DNA from: Pleurotus djamor
Taxonomy: Eukaryota > Basidiomycota > Agaricomycetes > Agaricales > Pleurotaceae
NCBI GenBank assembly: GCA_029747585.1
Contig: JAPEVF010001056.1
Span: 1-14,664 of the forward strand
Direction: 5' to 3'
Length of the DNA: 14,664 nucleotides
Shown in pieces: positions 1 to 8,014 of the stretch (the stretch's first letter is position 1; every line of letters begins with the position of its first letter). The notes beneath the pieces are model-generated. The model was given only the letters and a program-made list of their open reading frames with translations. It was not told the origin of the DNA and did not search any database. Position numbers and translations under genes: made by a program.

Positions 1-305
1 AAGCTCAAGGCACAGAAGCCCAGAGGGAAAAGTGCTGGGAGTAGACGGGAGAGGGGGGGAAAGCGCAGATCGAGCTCAAGGCACAGAAGCACTTGGGCAA
101 AAATGCTCGCTCGGTTGAAAAGAAGCAGAGTCGCTGATCAGAAGCTGATGATGAAGGTGAAATCGTCCCAAAAAGGACCACCAGTTACCGGATAAGGGAG
201 AAAAGAAGCAGAAAAAGCGGAAAGAATGCGGAAAAGAAGTCTGATGAAGAAGGCGCTGATCAAGCTCAAGGCACCGAAGCATTTCCTGCGGGGGACGGTA
301 GATGA
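1..305 (+). other. Lys/Glu-rich low-complexity stretch, possible 3' end of a plus-strand gene
   Basis: All three plus frames are rich in Lys, Glu, Arg and Ser codons. The frame open at 138-302 and closed by TGA at 303-305 reads as a charged, disordered tail ending QAQGTEAFPAGDGR. It has no ATG of its own and would have to be a last exon of a gene starting outside the window. A stop (135-137) precedes it, and AG acceptors such as the one ending at 130 or 140 could feed it. I recognise no domain. It could equally be non-coding repeat sequence, because the same 18-mer recurs here in different frames. Confidence 0.2.
2..280 (+). repeat. Three dispersed copies of an 18-bp motif
   Basis: The motif AGCTCAAGGCACAGAAGC occurs at 2-19 and 73-90, and with one mismatch (CACCGAAGC) at 263-280. 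The copies fall in two different reading frames, so they do not encode one peptide repeat in a single frame. The first copy touches the window edge, so the array may continue to the left. Confidence 0.5.
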
Positions 306-316
306 TAAGAACGAGC

Positions 317-1562
317 CTACACTCCGTTTCGGCCTCGTAATATACCGAGAAAATCTTCCACTGGCTCCCACCATGTTTCAAAAATGCATGGAGCCCGAAT
401 AGAGACCTTCACTGGGGACAAGGCATCCCGACGAAATTGATAAACCGATAATGGATGTCCATCCAGGCGATGGTCTACATGAACCGCCAAAAGGCTGAGG
501 TGATGCTTGAATATGGGTTCCAGTTGGGCGACTTCCGTCTCGGGATGAAAGTCCTGTTTGAAGTACTCAATATATTTGAGGTTTTGTGATGATATTTTGG
601 TGAGATGATATACACGAATCTGTGAATCACACATGAGTTTGACATTCAGCGATTGTCGACGCAGAAACGCACCTCTTCGGCACTGTCCTCCGGCGGCGAA
701 AAGGACAGGAGTTCAAGGGATGTGAGATACGGCCCAATGACCGAAAACGTGTCCAACGGCGTATCAACCCACACTTTGAGGGAAACCAGGTTGGCGAAAA
801 CTTTTCCCGGGTTGCGAATAGCTGGGGCATCGATATAAGATGTGATGAGATGCCTCAATTTTGCGATGTTGGCCAGCATGTCCCAAGAACCAGAGGCGAC
901 TCCTTGATAGGTATCCAGCGCCTGCATAAACCGCAGGGGTGTGGAAGATGTGTTAAAAACATAATCACCGCAGGAAAGAGACTTCAAAGACGAGCTCTGC
1001 GACTCAAGAAATCGACTGATACGCTGGCTCTTTTTAGGGGCCATGGGGAGGGAAAGATGGGTAAGAGCGACGGATTTGGGTATGTATCCGATGACACGGG
1101 GATAGTCCATCACGTTGCAGACACAGATATAGAGGCGTCTGAGATTGCATAGACAGTCGAGAATGTCATATGTGGTGTCTATGAGAAGGGACTCATAGTC
1201 CGTTTGCGAGAACGCGGTGGTTAATCCTGCGGCTGCTGGGTTTGACTGCAATGCAATGAGAAGGGATGGGAGGCGTTTCAATGGTATATCGGTGAAGTGA
1301 TCGCTAGTACTGATCGTCCACTCGTCGTCGTCGGTACCGACCTCTGTATCATCAGACGTATCGCTGGCGTGAATAGACTGGTATATCAATGGTATCGCGA
1401 GATCGTGTAGGGCATGGGAGACGGTGAGAAAGGGAAGCAGAGCATTTCAATGCGGCTTCCCAAGCTCTTGGAGAATCATTCTCCAGATGTCTTCGGGTAT
1501 CCCGACTGTAGTCAAAGTGAGCTTTGAATTAGGTCCAATTTGAGGGGCAAACCTTGTGTCAT
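317..1562 (-). CDS. F-box protein (leucine-rich type), F-box interrupted by one in-frame TGA
   Basis: Three exons by splice signal and phase: 1562-1553, 1505-673 and 619-317, joined by introns of 47 nt (GTTTGC...CTACAG) and 53 nt (GTGCGT...TTCACAG). The frame would give 381 residues. The N-terminus is a typical F-box: IPEDIWRMILQELGKPH, then a TGA at 1449-1447 (codon 23), then NALLPFLTVSHALHDLAIPL. The rest has spaced Leu-rich segments (LRRLYICVCNV, LTHLSLPM, LRHLI, LVSLKVWV) like the degenerate LRRs of fungal F-box proteins. F-box proteins are substrate receptors of SCF ubiquitin ligases; the target cannot be told. No GT lies between the F-box start and the TGA, so a canonical intron cannot remove it. 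Either this is a recent pseudogene or one base is wrong. Start ATG at 1562 is chosen because it splices in phase into the F-box. Transcribed away from the M14 gene. Confidence 0.65.
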
Positions 1563-1783
1563 GGCAATGGACGGACGAGGAAGAAAGACCGAATGACACC
1601 GATACGAGGCTTAGCTGTGATGTTGATCAATAGGGATAGAATAGGGACACCCCTTTCGTCGCCGAAAAGAGTTAGGCGCCGATCGATGTGAACAGTGAGC
1701 CAATCTTATCTTATCAGCTGGTCTGGGGTTTTCGTCACACGAGCGAAAAAGTCTGGGCATGTCCCTTCTCCGCCGCCGCCACC
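1563..1783. promoter_or_regulatory. Shared divergent promoter region of the F-box and M14 genes
   Basis: 221 bp separate the two start codons, so both promoters and 5' leaders must lie here or overlap. I see no clear TATA box. The plus-strand ATG at 1784 sits in GCCGCCGCCACCATG, a near-ideal Kozak context, which supports that start over the in-frame upstream ATGs at about 1688-1760. Confidence 0.4.
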
Positions 1784-4159
1784 ATGCGTAACCTCCTCCT
1801 CCTCAGCCTTTCCTTCATTTCCCCTTACGCTCTCGCGGAACAAGCCCCATTCGTCTCGCATTCGAGGACATCACGCTTCTACAATGGCACGCTGCGTCGC
1901 TTTGACGGTGTCGATGTTGATTGGCTTCTTGACATAGCTCATGTTTGTTTCCACCATCATCATGATCATAAATACACCTGAAATTGACCTGGAAGTACAG
2001 GAAAATGAGCTCGACATCTGGCGCGTAGACAGCGCATCGTCTTCAGTCGACATATATCTACCCGACGAGGCCCGAACGACCTTCCCGCAATCCCTGAGAT
2101 CCATCCCCCACGTTTCTTCGACCATAAGCACGCTCGTTCCATCAACAATACAAGATAAATGGAACTTATCGTCCCTCCAGAACACGTCGTATCATAGCGC
2201 CTACCACCCGACCTGGGAAATCGACGAGTTCCTGCGCGCGTTGGTGGAGATGCACCCAGAGGAAGCGACTTTGCTTAGGCTGGGACATTCAGCAGAGGGA
2301 AGGGAAATGTACGGCGTCAAGATCGCGACGGGGAGAAAGGAAAAGATGGGGTTCGTTCTTACAGGTGCCCAGCACGCGCGCGAGGTACGTCTCGGCCTCG
2401 GCACTTGACTGTTTTACACTCCCCTTAATTCTGTTCTACAGTGGGTGGCGATCTCAACAGCCCAGTACATCGCGCATGCATTGCTCTCAGACGCTGACGA
2501 ACCACAGTCGTTGCGTTACCTGCTGGATGATTTCGTACGCTTCCTTCCCCCTTCCCTATATCTTCTCAACGGACGTAATTGTAATAGGACTTCTACATGA
2601 TCCCTCTACCCAACCCGGACGGATATTCGTACACATGGGAAACAGATCGCTTCTGGTATGTCCTTTCCCGTACTAAAATAGCTACGAAGGCGGGTGTGGT
2701 CCTTCAGGGCCTCACCCCATCACCAGTCACGCTTCCTAGGGTCTGCAGTGTGCCTCCTGCGGGTTGGTCTGGGATTGGGATGGTCATAACGTGCTTGTGG
2801 CGGCGAGCGCCTATTACCGTTCGAACCAACCCATCATCTTAAACCTGGATGTAGATGTGCCGTGGGCCCGACTCTAGCCTCGGACATAGACCCCTTCTCT
2901 TGTTCTTCACCTTACCTTCTTCAACCCGCTCACCTTTGCGTCCTCTACAGGTATAAAAACCGACAGTCGACCGGCCCGGGTTCGAGTTGTGTGGGTATTG
3001 ACATGAATAGGTACGTCGCCAACACTTTGCTTCTATTTCTCATCTTATCTCATGTCCCAGGAACTGGGTACGCATCCACTCCTCGCGCTTACAATCCTCA
3101 CCCATCTTTACGTCTCTCCCCGTAGGGATACAAATGGAAACCATACTCTACGCCGTCTCCGTTCGGCGAAGAAGAGGAACAATCTACCAAGAAACCAAAG
3201 AGGCCGAAGAAGAAACCGCTCCCTGACACGCCGTGCTCTGTGTGGTTCCCAGGGCATCGACCGTTCGAGTCCCCTGAAGTCAACAATGTCGCGAACTTCA
3301 TTGGTTCGTTGAATGGTGCTGGTGGGCCACAGGGACGCGTCAAGGCTTTTGTGGATCTGAGGAGCTACGGGCAGATGTGTACGTTAATCGTTTCTCTCTA
3401 TAGTCTTCGTTACCTTTCGGACTTGTTGTCTTTGTTTCGAACTACTCCCACTCTCTATGGACACGGACATGCTCATACTTCACAATCGACATTCCACTTT
3501 CTACCATTTCTTTCTCTACGGACCTTTCATCCTCTTCTTCTCCGGTTTATCTTCATACACGGACGCTATAAACTACAAACCCCTTCACCTTTTTCGCGCG
3601 CACAGTTACTTGCTAGTGGATGTTTTCTGGTGCCTCCTCTTGTACCATTTCTACTCCTCCGTCACTCCCTTCTCTTCCCCTCCACCTGCCTTGACTAACT
3701 GCCCCTCCCTACAGTGTCCTCACCATACTCATACACATGCTCTCGTATCCCAAAGGACGCTGAAGACCAGCTCGAAGCAGCGTTGGGTAGCGTCCAAGCT
3801 CTACGGGTCGCGCACGGGACAGTTTTCAAGACGGGAAGCTTATGTGACACGCTGTATAGGTACGTTGTACCCGCTCTTACCATCATTTCATTCGCTAATC
3901 GATGGCTGTAGGGCACCAGGGAACATAGTTGATTGGATGTACGCTCGCGCAGGGATCAAATACTCTTACGCCGCGTTCTTGAGGGATACGGGCACTGTAC
4001 GTACTCTCCCTTCCATCTCTCTCAAAGGCCCCCTGCTCATTCTGTGTTATCCTATAGTACGGGTTCTCGATACCGCCAGAATGGATCCGCCCCATAGGCG
4101 AGGAAACGGGTCGGATGGTTAGCTATTTGGGGGAATTTATCGTCAAACAGAATAAATGA
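1784..4159 (+). CDS. ECM14-like M14 metallocarboxypeptidase, probably catalytically inactive
   Basis: Ten exons: 1784-1942, 2001-2384, 2442-2534, 2588-2655, 2951-3010, 3061-3067, 3126-3378, 3715-3859, 3912-3996, 4058-4159; 451 residues. Residues 1-18 are a signal peptide (MRNLLLLSLSFISPYALA). A propeptide follows, with LDIWRVD near 57-63. The M14 domain starts near 140 (SYHSAYHPTWEIDEFL). Visible landmarks: GAQHARE with zinc ligands H178 and E181; NPDGYSYTW; DMNRNWGYKWKP with N254 and R255; PFESPEVNN; Y389 for the substrate Tyr248; LRDTGTYGF. In carboxypeptidase A numbering Arg127 is Y236, the third zinc ligand His196 is R336 (DLRSYGQ) and catalytic Glu270 is F412 (AAFLRDTG). Yeast ECM14 relatives also lack the catalytic Glu and are linked to cell-wall organisation, so a secreted or vacuolar non-enzymatic role is inferred. 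A Glu then Lys-rich insert (about 271-289) precedes DTPCSVWFPG. Introns 3' of 2655 (295 nt) and 3378 (336 nt) are unusually long. Confidence 0.88.
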
Positions 4160-4440
4160 GTTGAATGGACATTGTAACTATAGGATCTTTTATCTGTTCA
4201 TATGTTGATTACTTGCTATCGACTAATCTCTATATCTCTGGAGGGCTATCGCCTTGCTAGGCACCGTGCCGACCAACAGAGGTTGCCTCAGGCAATTCCT
4301 GCACTTTGGACCGTGGACTGAGTCCCGCGCTTACCACGTGATACTCACGTGAGCGTTTTGAGGTCTCCAGTGGACCCAGACTACGGATTTTCTCCCAACT
4401 TCCAACTTCAGTTGATCTTCTTTCGACAAATCCTTTCGCC
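4160..4440. other. Intergenic: 3' end of the M14 gene and promoter of the next gene
   Basis: No gene seen. The hexamer AATAAA lies at 4151-4156, inside the last two M14 codons, just before its TGA. The right part carries two CACGTG boxes and pyrimidine-rich sequence directly upstream of the ATG at 4441. Confidence 0.5.
4335..4351. promoter_or_regulatory. Two CACGTG E-boxes 11 bp apart
   Basis: CACGTG occurs at 4335-4340 and 4346-4351, both palindromic, one helical turn apart and about 90 bp upstream of the ATG at 4441. CACGTG is the core site of fungal bHLH factors of the Cbf1/Pho4/USF type. The pairing and position suggest a real promoter element of the 4441 gene; binding is inferred only. 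Confidence 0.4.
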
Positions 4441-4876
4441 ATGGCTTGTCGCAGCTGGCTAGCGATCACCAGTACTCTCAATTCCGTGCTCTGGTACGTA
4501 CGTCGAACTTCCCGATCTTGAACCAGGCTGGTCTATGCATCTCTCGTTCGCTCATCTAACTATGTCATAGCCGGGGCAAGGTTGATTGGTCCTTTAGGAT
4601 GGTGGTTTGCCACCGCTGTTCTTCTAGATCGGCGAGGACTTTGTCTTGAATTCGATGTCATAGAAGTGAGTAGCCCGCAATTGCCTCGGGCTCAAGTTTC
4701 TCTGTAGTCTTGGGCAGGTCTTCGTCGACATCTGGCATTGCTTCAATGCCTTCGGCTCTACGATGATTTTTATGTTCGTTCTTCGCCACTTTTTCCCCCT
4801 TATGGCTTCGTGGCTGGTTCATGGGATTACTCTAGCTCACGCCCTTACAGCTTCGGACAGTCGGAGTGTACTCTAG
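4441..4876 (+). CDS. Small predicted membrane protein, 98 residues
   Basis: Three exons that close in one frame: 4441-4493, 4581-4665 and 4718-4876. The introns are 87 nt (GTACGT...GGCAAG) and 52 nt (GTGAGT...GGGCAG). The product starts MACRSWLAITSTLNSVLW and has two hydrophobic stretches, about residues 6-33 (including LIGPLGWWFATAVLL) and about 60-85 (TMIFMFVLRHFFPLMASWLV), linked by a short polar part with DRRG and EFDVIE. That is a two-pass membrane protein pattern. I recognise no family. The first acceptor is uncertain: the stronger TCATAG at 4570 gives a stop after about 25 codons with this start, whereas AAG at 4580 keeps the frame, and two introns of the PFKFB gene further right also end in AAG. 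The ATG is at an acceptable context (CGCCATGG). Confidence 0.45.
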
Positions 4877-5239
4877 ACAGCGTGCAAGCTCTTTGTTTTG
4901 CAAGTTCTGTCTCAAAATTTTCGGATAAACCCATTCTTTCCCTAATATTACGGCCTCAAAAATCCTTTGCGAAACATGAAGAGCTCAACGGCAACGAGGC
5001 AACTTCGGTGTCCAGTGTCCACCTCATCTAGCAACGAGGGACCGACAGGGTGCCCCTGATATGCTCCGAGTCCCTTTTCGGTTACACTGCTGACATAATC
5101 AAATAAGCCATCGTAGCTTATTGTGAACATATTTTTGGGGGTGAAAAACTATACACACCGTAAGATAGCGTGCTTTATGATACGAAAACTTATTATATGC
5201 TCCAAAATATGCTCAAAATATGATTGAGAGTCAGAGAAG

Positions 5240-5412
5240 AAATAAACGCACAATACGTCTTCAATATGGATCAGGGGATTACGGAAAGTTTATAGGAGAC
5301 ACATTAGGAGAAAATTATAAATGCGCCCGTGATGGGTTTGAAATGCGCCAGAAATCAGCTTCACGTATTCCTAGGAGGCAAACTGTGATCATATTCTAAA
5401 TAAACGCACAAT
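5240..5412. repeat. 15-bp direct repeat
   Basis: AAATAAACGCACAAT is found at 5240-5254 and again at 5398-5412, 158 bp apart, inside the AT-rich region. The flanks differ, so it is either a short repeat unit or the remains of a longer duplication. Confidence 0.5.
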
Positions 5413-5499
5413 CGTACCAAAATGGGCTTTCAGTATGTTCAATGAGCATATTGAAAGCTCATCCGGTGGTTATTCTTCCTTTGTCCATCGCGTTTATAC

Positions 5500-5845
5500 A
5501 AAATAAGCTCGAAGGCTTTGTTTAAAATAAGCTCAACATAAGAGTGTCGCTCTTATTGGGAGCACATCTGAAATGCGAATAACGTGTGCTCAGGGTATTC
5601 CACACCAATCCTACGGCAAGGGTATTTTGCGCCCATGCGGGGCAAATCGTGAAGCGATAAAAAANTATTCACAGCGAGTTTATTCAAAATAATCCACGAT
5701 TTCTGAATTTAAATCTGTTCAAAATAAAGCTAGCATATGTTCATTATGGGACACGTATGCGCCTAGGATGGGTTCGTCGAGCGTACACAGCGCTGAATTG
5801 AAATAAGATTAGCGGGCGGATTTAAAATAAGATCAAAATAAGATC
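5500..5845. repeat. Scattered 11-bp motif AAAATAAG(C/A)TC
   Basis: Exact copies lie at 5500-5510, 5524-5534, 5824-5834 and 5835-5845, the last two in direct tandem. Variants are at 5686-5693, 5721-5730, 5800-5810 and near 5994. Related TCAAAATATG copies occur at 5201-5224. All are in the same orientation, usually preceded by TT or TTC. On the minus strand they read GA(T/G)CTTATTTT and lie downstream of the tRNA-like head. Confidence 0.5.
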
Positions 5846-5957
5846 AGTCATAAGCGCCGAGAAAATGCACTGGTCAAAATCGAACCGACGACCTCGGCGT
5901 CAAGGCCGACTGGCACTATAGAACTTGCGGCGCTCAACCGGTGGGCCAAAGGCGCCA
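5500..5957 (-). mobile_element. Candidate tRNA-headed SINE or decayed tRNA-like element
   Basis: On the minus strand the segment from 5957 to about 5870 has Pol III internal promoter-like boxes: an A-box match TGGCCCACCGG (5948-5938) and a B-box match GGTTCGATTTT (5886-5876), 62 nt apart. A T-arm folds as GTCGG, loop TTCGATT, TTGAC with two G-U pairs, and a variable-arm-like hairpin TCGGC/GCCGA sits just before it. No 7-bp acceptor stem closes the molecule and the anticodon arm is poor, so it is not a working tRNA gene. The sequence 3' of the head is the array of TTATTTT-rich motifs, which is the layout of a SINE (head, body, simple tail). The left end is a guess; no target-site duplication was found by eye. 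Confidence 0.3.
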
Positions 5958-6375
5958 CCCTATCCTTTAAACAGAGATAAAGAATACCTTGTTCAAAACG
6001 AGATTAAAGTAAAAAAGCCGTCTCAAAGCAACATGGCTAGGTTGAGGGTTTCTACAGAGGCATAGTCGCGGATAGGGAAAGGAAGTCGATTCGAATGGAT
6101 CGAGGATGTCTCAGGGACGTCTAAAGGGCAAACGATGGCGTCGACTTGAGGCAAGCAGACTCACGAGCTCTGCATCTAAGTGCCAAATCCATCATCCTCT
6201 CACCCACTAGCACTCCCTCCCATTTCTACAGGCCCTGAGCTTCAATTCGACACCATTTCTGTAGCGTGATTCTTCGCCGTGGTGTCCTCCAACTCCTCTG
6301 ATTCACTCTCTGGTACCTCCGTGGGATCCTCCTCCCCCACTTCCATATCCACGCCAAAGCAAGCACGACGTCCAG

Positions 6376-6750
6376 ATGACAGGGAACGAGATTGGCGAAC
6401 CTCTTCGTATACGCGCAGGGGGGCGTGGGCGTGGATGTGTGAAATTGCACATCAGCAACATCGATTGCAATTGGACGTCCGTGTCCGTCCATGAAGACTC
6501 GGACGTACGAAACGCGCAACCCGGCCTGCTGGTCTTTCAGCTGTTTCGTCGCGTGGGCGGGACGGTGTGGATGGGGTCGAGGATGGCTTCTTTCACCGCA
6601 TGTGGGGGACGTGTAGTGTGCGAATACCAGATAGCCTTCGAACCGGAACTTGCCTGCGCTGGAACTTGCCTTCGAAATCGGACATGGCCAGTGTTAATGG
6701 TGCGTGGAGGGGATTACGCAGTGTCCCTGAGCTGTACCTTCCATACCTAA
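6376..6750 (+). CDS. Hypothetical protein, weakly supported
   Basis: The frame is open from about 6263 to the stop after 6750, roughly 160 codons, longer than expected by chance. The part before the first ATG (6376) is very Pro-rich; from the ATG it gives 124 residues starting MTGNEIGEPLRIRAGGRGRG. I recognise no domain. The other two plus frames and a minus frame are also fairly open here because the sequence is GC-rich, which lowers the value of the open frame. A 10-mer GGAACTTGCC repeats at 6645-6654 and 6661-6670. It may be a fragment of a larger gene or no gene. Confidence 0.2.
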   Translation: MTGNEIGEPLRIRAGGRGRGCVKLHISNIDCNWTSVSVHEDSDVRNAQPGLLVFQLFRRVGGTVWMGSRMASFTACGGRVVCEYQIAFEPELACAGTCLRNRTWPVLMVRGGDYAVSLSCTFHT

Positions 6751-7066
6751 AGTTTTCCACGCATCTAACGGCGAATCAGAACGGGGTTGTTACCGTTGAT
6801 GAGCACATACCACCCATGGCCACAGTCAAACCCATTCGAAATCAACATCAGCGTTGAGTCCTATGAAAACGTTCCAAGTTAGTATAGTGCGCAGCATCGT
6901 TCTCTAACCGTGAAAAGAAACATGCCTATGATACCTTTGCTCTGATCAAAACGTCTCACGTACTTCGGAGACCACCAACAACATCGTCGACGTCCACCAA
7001 AGGCACGTCACTGCACTGGCTCTCGATGCTAATTTTGATTGCATTCGTGCCAGTAGCGCGGCGACA

Positions 7067-8014
7067 ATGAACTTGACTGGAGGTCGAGAAGGATCTCTAA
7101 GGGTGTCTTTGAGTACGGCCAACGTGTGTCCGATGGCTTTGGTGGAGGAGGGAAGGAGGGAAGAAACGAGGATTCGGCGCCTATTTGGTACCTCTTTCGT
7201 TTCTTGGCTCTAGAACATTGACTTGGCCTCACTGCAGCTCTTGCCAATTCTCATATTTAGAGGAGACTCAGTGCTCAGTCCGCGAGAAGATAAGCAAAAG
7301 CGACGACAACGTTGCGTACAAGCGTTCAATTCATCGACCTTTCATCCTACGAACGAAACCCAAGTCACCAGGGAATACTTGGCGACCTACCACACTATTA
7401 GGTCCGCGGGTCTGCATACCGTCTGATTCTACGTGTTCTTTCGTCGTTAGGGCTATTCCAAGTAGCAAGTGAGGTTCTTCTATTTCATACATTCTGACTG
7501 ACCTAATGATTGCAGTGACGCGTGTCGCCAAGTCCCAACCCCAAGGAGCGGATGCGTGGAGAGCCGGACGGAGTCTCCGAAGATTCTACTCAAGACTCTA
7601 CGTTCGTCGTCACCTCGAAATCGGGAAAAGGATGGCAAAACAGTTGCTTTTGACGGCGATCTCAAGACACGAAGCGATGTTCGAAGACGTCCATTTTGTT
7701 GCTCTACTGTGAGTACTCAAGTTTTCCGCTCGATTACGATTCTCATTGCTGTAGTGAGCCCAAGAGCAAGGAACATAAGCACACCACAATCCGCGCGTAC
7801 GGGAGGGATGGATGGATGTGTTTGACAATTCATCTTCGCGATCGCGCATCTCACGACGAGGTCTGGCCATATAGCTCGGAAGACAGGGACAGGTGGCAGA
7901 GGCTTGGGGATAAGCCTATTCGATTGTTTTTTGAGTTAGCAGAGTTCGGTAAGCAGTTTCCTCTGTGCAGACGTCTATTTCTTTCTTATACATAACTCAG
8001 TTCCGGTATGTTGA
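7067..8014 (+). CDS. Spliced hypothetical gene, exon frames unresolved
   Basis: Several good introns show a transcribed plus-strand gene: 7469-7515 (GTGAGG...TTGCAG), 7709-7754 (GTGAGT...CTGTAG) and 7949-8000 (GTAAGC...CTCAG). One phase-consistent model uses exons 7067-7187, 7261-7468, 7516-7708, 7759-7948 and 8001-8014, giving 241 residues, but it needs a GAG acceptor at 7758. With the better TAG at 7754 the middle exon must be read in another frame, also fully open, whose ATG would be formed by the splice at 7468/7516; that gives about 133 residues. Both share the charged C-terminal part EHKHTTIRAYGRDGWMCLTI...RLFFELAEF. The first exon's frame is open from about 6930. I recognise no family. 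It may be a decaying gene. Confidence 0.35.

Larger units (their letters stand above)
4877..6262. other. Gene-poor AT-rich repeat region
   Basis: No convincing coding frame. Base composition is clearly more AT-rich than the neighbouring genes. It holds repeated short motifs (see repeat entries), a 15-mer repeated at 5240-5254 and 5398-5412 (AAATAAACGCACAAT), a tRNA-like segment at about 5870-5957 and one ambiguous base (5665). It looks like old repeat or transposon debris. Confidence 0.55.

Noticed and set aside
1916..2000. First M14 intron taken as 1916-2000
   Set aside because: A donor at 1943 (GTTTGT) gives a normal 58-nt intron and keeps the propeptide residues between FDGV and ELDIW, as expected in the family.
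3457..4122. 221-codon plus-strand open frame
   Set aside because: It runs across a pyrimidine-rich intron and then the wrong frame of the last M14 exons; the M14 frame is supported by family motifs.
4738..5031. 97-codon plus-strand open frame after 4738
   Set aside because: It overlaps the last exon of the small membrane-protein model in another frame and has a Ser-rich, non-specific composition.
5870..5957. Functional tRNA gene
   Set aside because: No acceptor stem pairs across the ends and the anticodon arm is poor, despite A- and B-box-like sequences.
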